From the NCBI GenBank assembly GCA_033296725.1, contig MU857688.1, forward strand, positions 1 to 64,000: 64,000 nucleotides of DNA, in the 5' to 3' direction. Position 1 is the first letter of the stretch. Each line of letters opens with the position of its first letter. Shown here piece by piece: positions 63,039-64,000 of the stretch. The stretch is from Corynascus novoguineensis. Taxonomy: Eukaryota > Ascomycota > Sordariomycetes > Sordariales > Chaetomiaceae. The notes beneath the pieces are model-generated. The model worked only from the letters and a program-made list of their open reading frames with translations, was not told the DNA's origin and did no database searches. The translations under genes were made by a program, and so were the position numbers.

Positions 63039-64000
63039 ATGCCGTCTCTCCTCCCAGCCCTCCTGACTACCCTCTCCCTCGCATCCGCTTCCGTCGCCGC
63101 CTCGTGCAGCCGCGAAGTCCTGCAAGAGGTGACGAAAGCGTATGTGGCGGCGCAGGAGGCGGGCGACGCGTCGCTGCTGACGGGGTTGGTGTCACCGCAC
63201 TCGAACCAGGTCTATCTCGAGAACAACCAGGTGGTGGGCGGTGGCCTGGCCGACCCCTCCGGCGCGCTCGGGTCGCCGCTGCAGATCGACTTTTCGCGCT
63301 CCATCCACGACCCGGACCAGTGCGCCACCTTTACTGAGATCATCGCTGCGTCGGACCCGCACCCGCGTGTCATCCACACTCGCATTGTCCTCGAGCCTCC
63401 GTCGGCACCTCCTTCAAACTCGACCTACCGGGCCTTCTCCTCTCTCTTCCGCCGCGCCGTCAACCCGGACGATGTCCCCAAGGCCAGCCTGATCGAGTCC
63501 ATCGTGACGGACCAGGGCGACTGGCTGTTCAACGCGACAGGAACGCTCGAGCTCAACGCGGGCGAAGTGTGGGACGAGATCCCCGAGGACGAGCGTGCTG
63601 CTTCCCCGGCCGACGTACGCGCGCTGGGCGACGCCTACTTTGACCGCTTCGGCGACGAGAGTGTGGAGGTACCGTGGGCGGCCGAGCCGTGCTACCGACT
63701 CGAGGGCGGGCTGCCCGCAAGGGGAGAGGTGCGCGATGGTGAGTGCATCATGGTGTTCCCGAGCACCATCATCGTCCCTTACCGGCGCTACGTCGTCGAC
63801 GTTACCCTCGGCGCTGCCAGCCTCTTTGTCGGCTTCCCCGGCCTCGACCGCACCCAGGGCCAAGCACCCATGCCCGACAGCCACCTGTTCCGCGTCGAGC
63901 AGGGTAAGATCAAGTACATCCACACCGCGTCGGCCTGCGTCGTAGACGGTTGCGGCCTGAATTCGACCGCTTTCAATGCCGCCTACTGGAAGAGGAACCT
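63039..64000 (+). CDS. Secreted DUF8021 protein, cut by window end
   Basis: Open from the ATG at 63039 to the last base with no stop, at least 320 residues, so the 3' end lies outside the window. Residues 1-21 form a signal peptide (LLPALLTTLSLASASVAAS, then Cys). The pattern that follows is that of the fungal DUF8021 family. An N-terminal helical stretch (VTKAYVAAQEAG) leads to YLENNQ, PLQIDFSRSIHDPDQCATF and TEIIAASDPHPRVIHTRI. SLIESIVTDQGDWLFNATG and EVPWAAEPCYRLEGG follow, and DSHLFRVEQGKIKYIHT lies near the end. Cysteine spacing suggests disulfides. Family role is not established; some members sit near secondary-metabolite genes. No intron is needed in the visible part. Confidence 0.85.
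   Translation, partial: MPSLLPALLTTLSLASASVAASCSREVLQEVTKAYVAAQEAGDASLLTGLVSPHSNQVYLENNQVVGGGLADPSGALGSPLQIDFSRSIHDPDQCATFTEIIAASDPHPRVIHTRIVLEPPSAPPSNSTYRAFSSLFRRAVNPDDVPKASLIESIVTDQGDWLFNATGTLELNAGEVWDEIPEDERAASPADVRALGDAYFDRFGDESVEVPWAAEPCYRLEGGLPARGEVRDGECIMVFPSTIIVPYRRYVVDVTLGAASLFVGFPGLDRTQGQAPMPDSHLFRVEQGKIKYIHTASACVVDGCGLNSTAFNAAYWKRN

Noticed and set aside
1..64000. CRISPR array, prophage or bacterial operon
   Set aside because: Spliced genes and fungal families throughout; no regularly spaced direct repeats were seen.

Overview
The window reads as nuclear DNA of a filamentous ascomycete (Pezizomycotina, most likely a Sordariomycete). The grounds are gene families found almost only there (a PTH11-like rhodopsin-domain membrane protein, a Clr5-domain protein, a 2EXR-type gene, a NACHT-WD40 relic, a DUF8021 secreted protein), introns mostly of 45-180 nt with GT-AG ends and CTAAC or CTGAC branch sites, GC-rich genes in AT-richer spacers, and a transposon whose stop codons have the C-to-T and G-to-A pattern of repeat-induced point mutation (RIP). 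There is no operon structure, and I found no convincing rRNA, tRNA or CRISPR locus. A run of 10 N at 23049-23058 marks an assembly gap. Exon borders were worked out by hand from splice sites, reading phase and continuity of family motifs; none is confirmed by transcripts.

Layout. 0.9-2.3 kb: rhodopsin-domain membrane protein (-). 2.3-6.9 kb: no supported gene. 6.9-9 kb: Cys-rich small protein (+) and a secreted CE1 esterase (-). 10.6-14.3 kb: 1213-aa low-complexity protein with an N-terminal coiled coil (-). 15.4-16.5 kb: single-helix membrane protein (-). 19.6-22 kb: coiled-coil protein with 33-bp tandem repeats (-). 22-29.5 kb: gene-poor accessory stretch with the N gap, a broken gene (-), a doubtful Trp-rich ORF and a decayed NACHT-WD40 gene (+). 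29.5-42.9 kb: dense core of M20 carboxypeptidase (+), acidic/His-rich membrane protein (+), double-GFA-domain protein (-), small mitochondrial-type protein (-), HSL-type hydrolase (+), GH31 glycosidase (-) and Clr5-domain protein (-). 43-49 kb: a possible kinase fragment, a small LPPEL-type protein (+) and an eight-exon type-B carboxylesterase (-). 49.7-54.5 kb: DUF1295-type reductase (+), NmrA-like protein (-), aldo-keto reductase (-). 56.2-57.8 kb: HAD phosphatase of the CECR5 type (+). 58.1-61.4 kb: RIP-damaged Tc1/mariner element and a broken 2EXR gene (+). 63 kb to the end: start of a secreted DUF8021 protein (+), cut by the window edge.

The genes do not form one obvious pathway. Between 46 and 54.5 kb an esterase, a membrane reductase, an NmrA-like protein and an aldo-keto reductase lie together, but there is no backbone synthase, so I do not call a biosynthetic cluster. 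Three clusters of decay (24.5-28 kb, 44.5 kb, 58-61 kb) look like accessory islands between conserved genes. I found no clearly new multi-gene system. The most original leads are a GFA gene whose retained intron would encode a hydrophobic segment in frame, near-identical WD40 repeats inside a dead NLR-like gene, and an inverted repeat ending exactly at the assembly gap.
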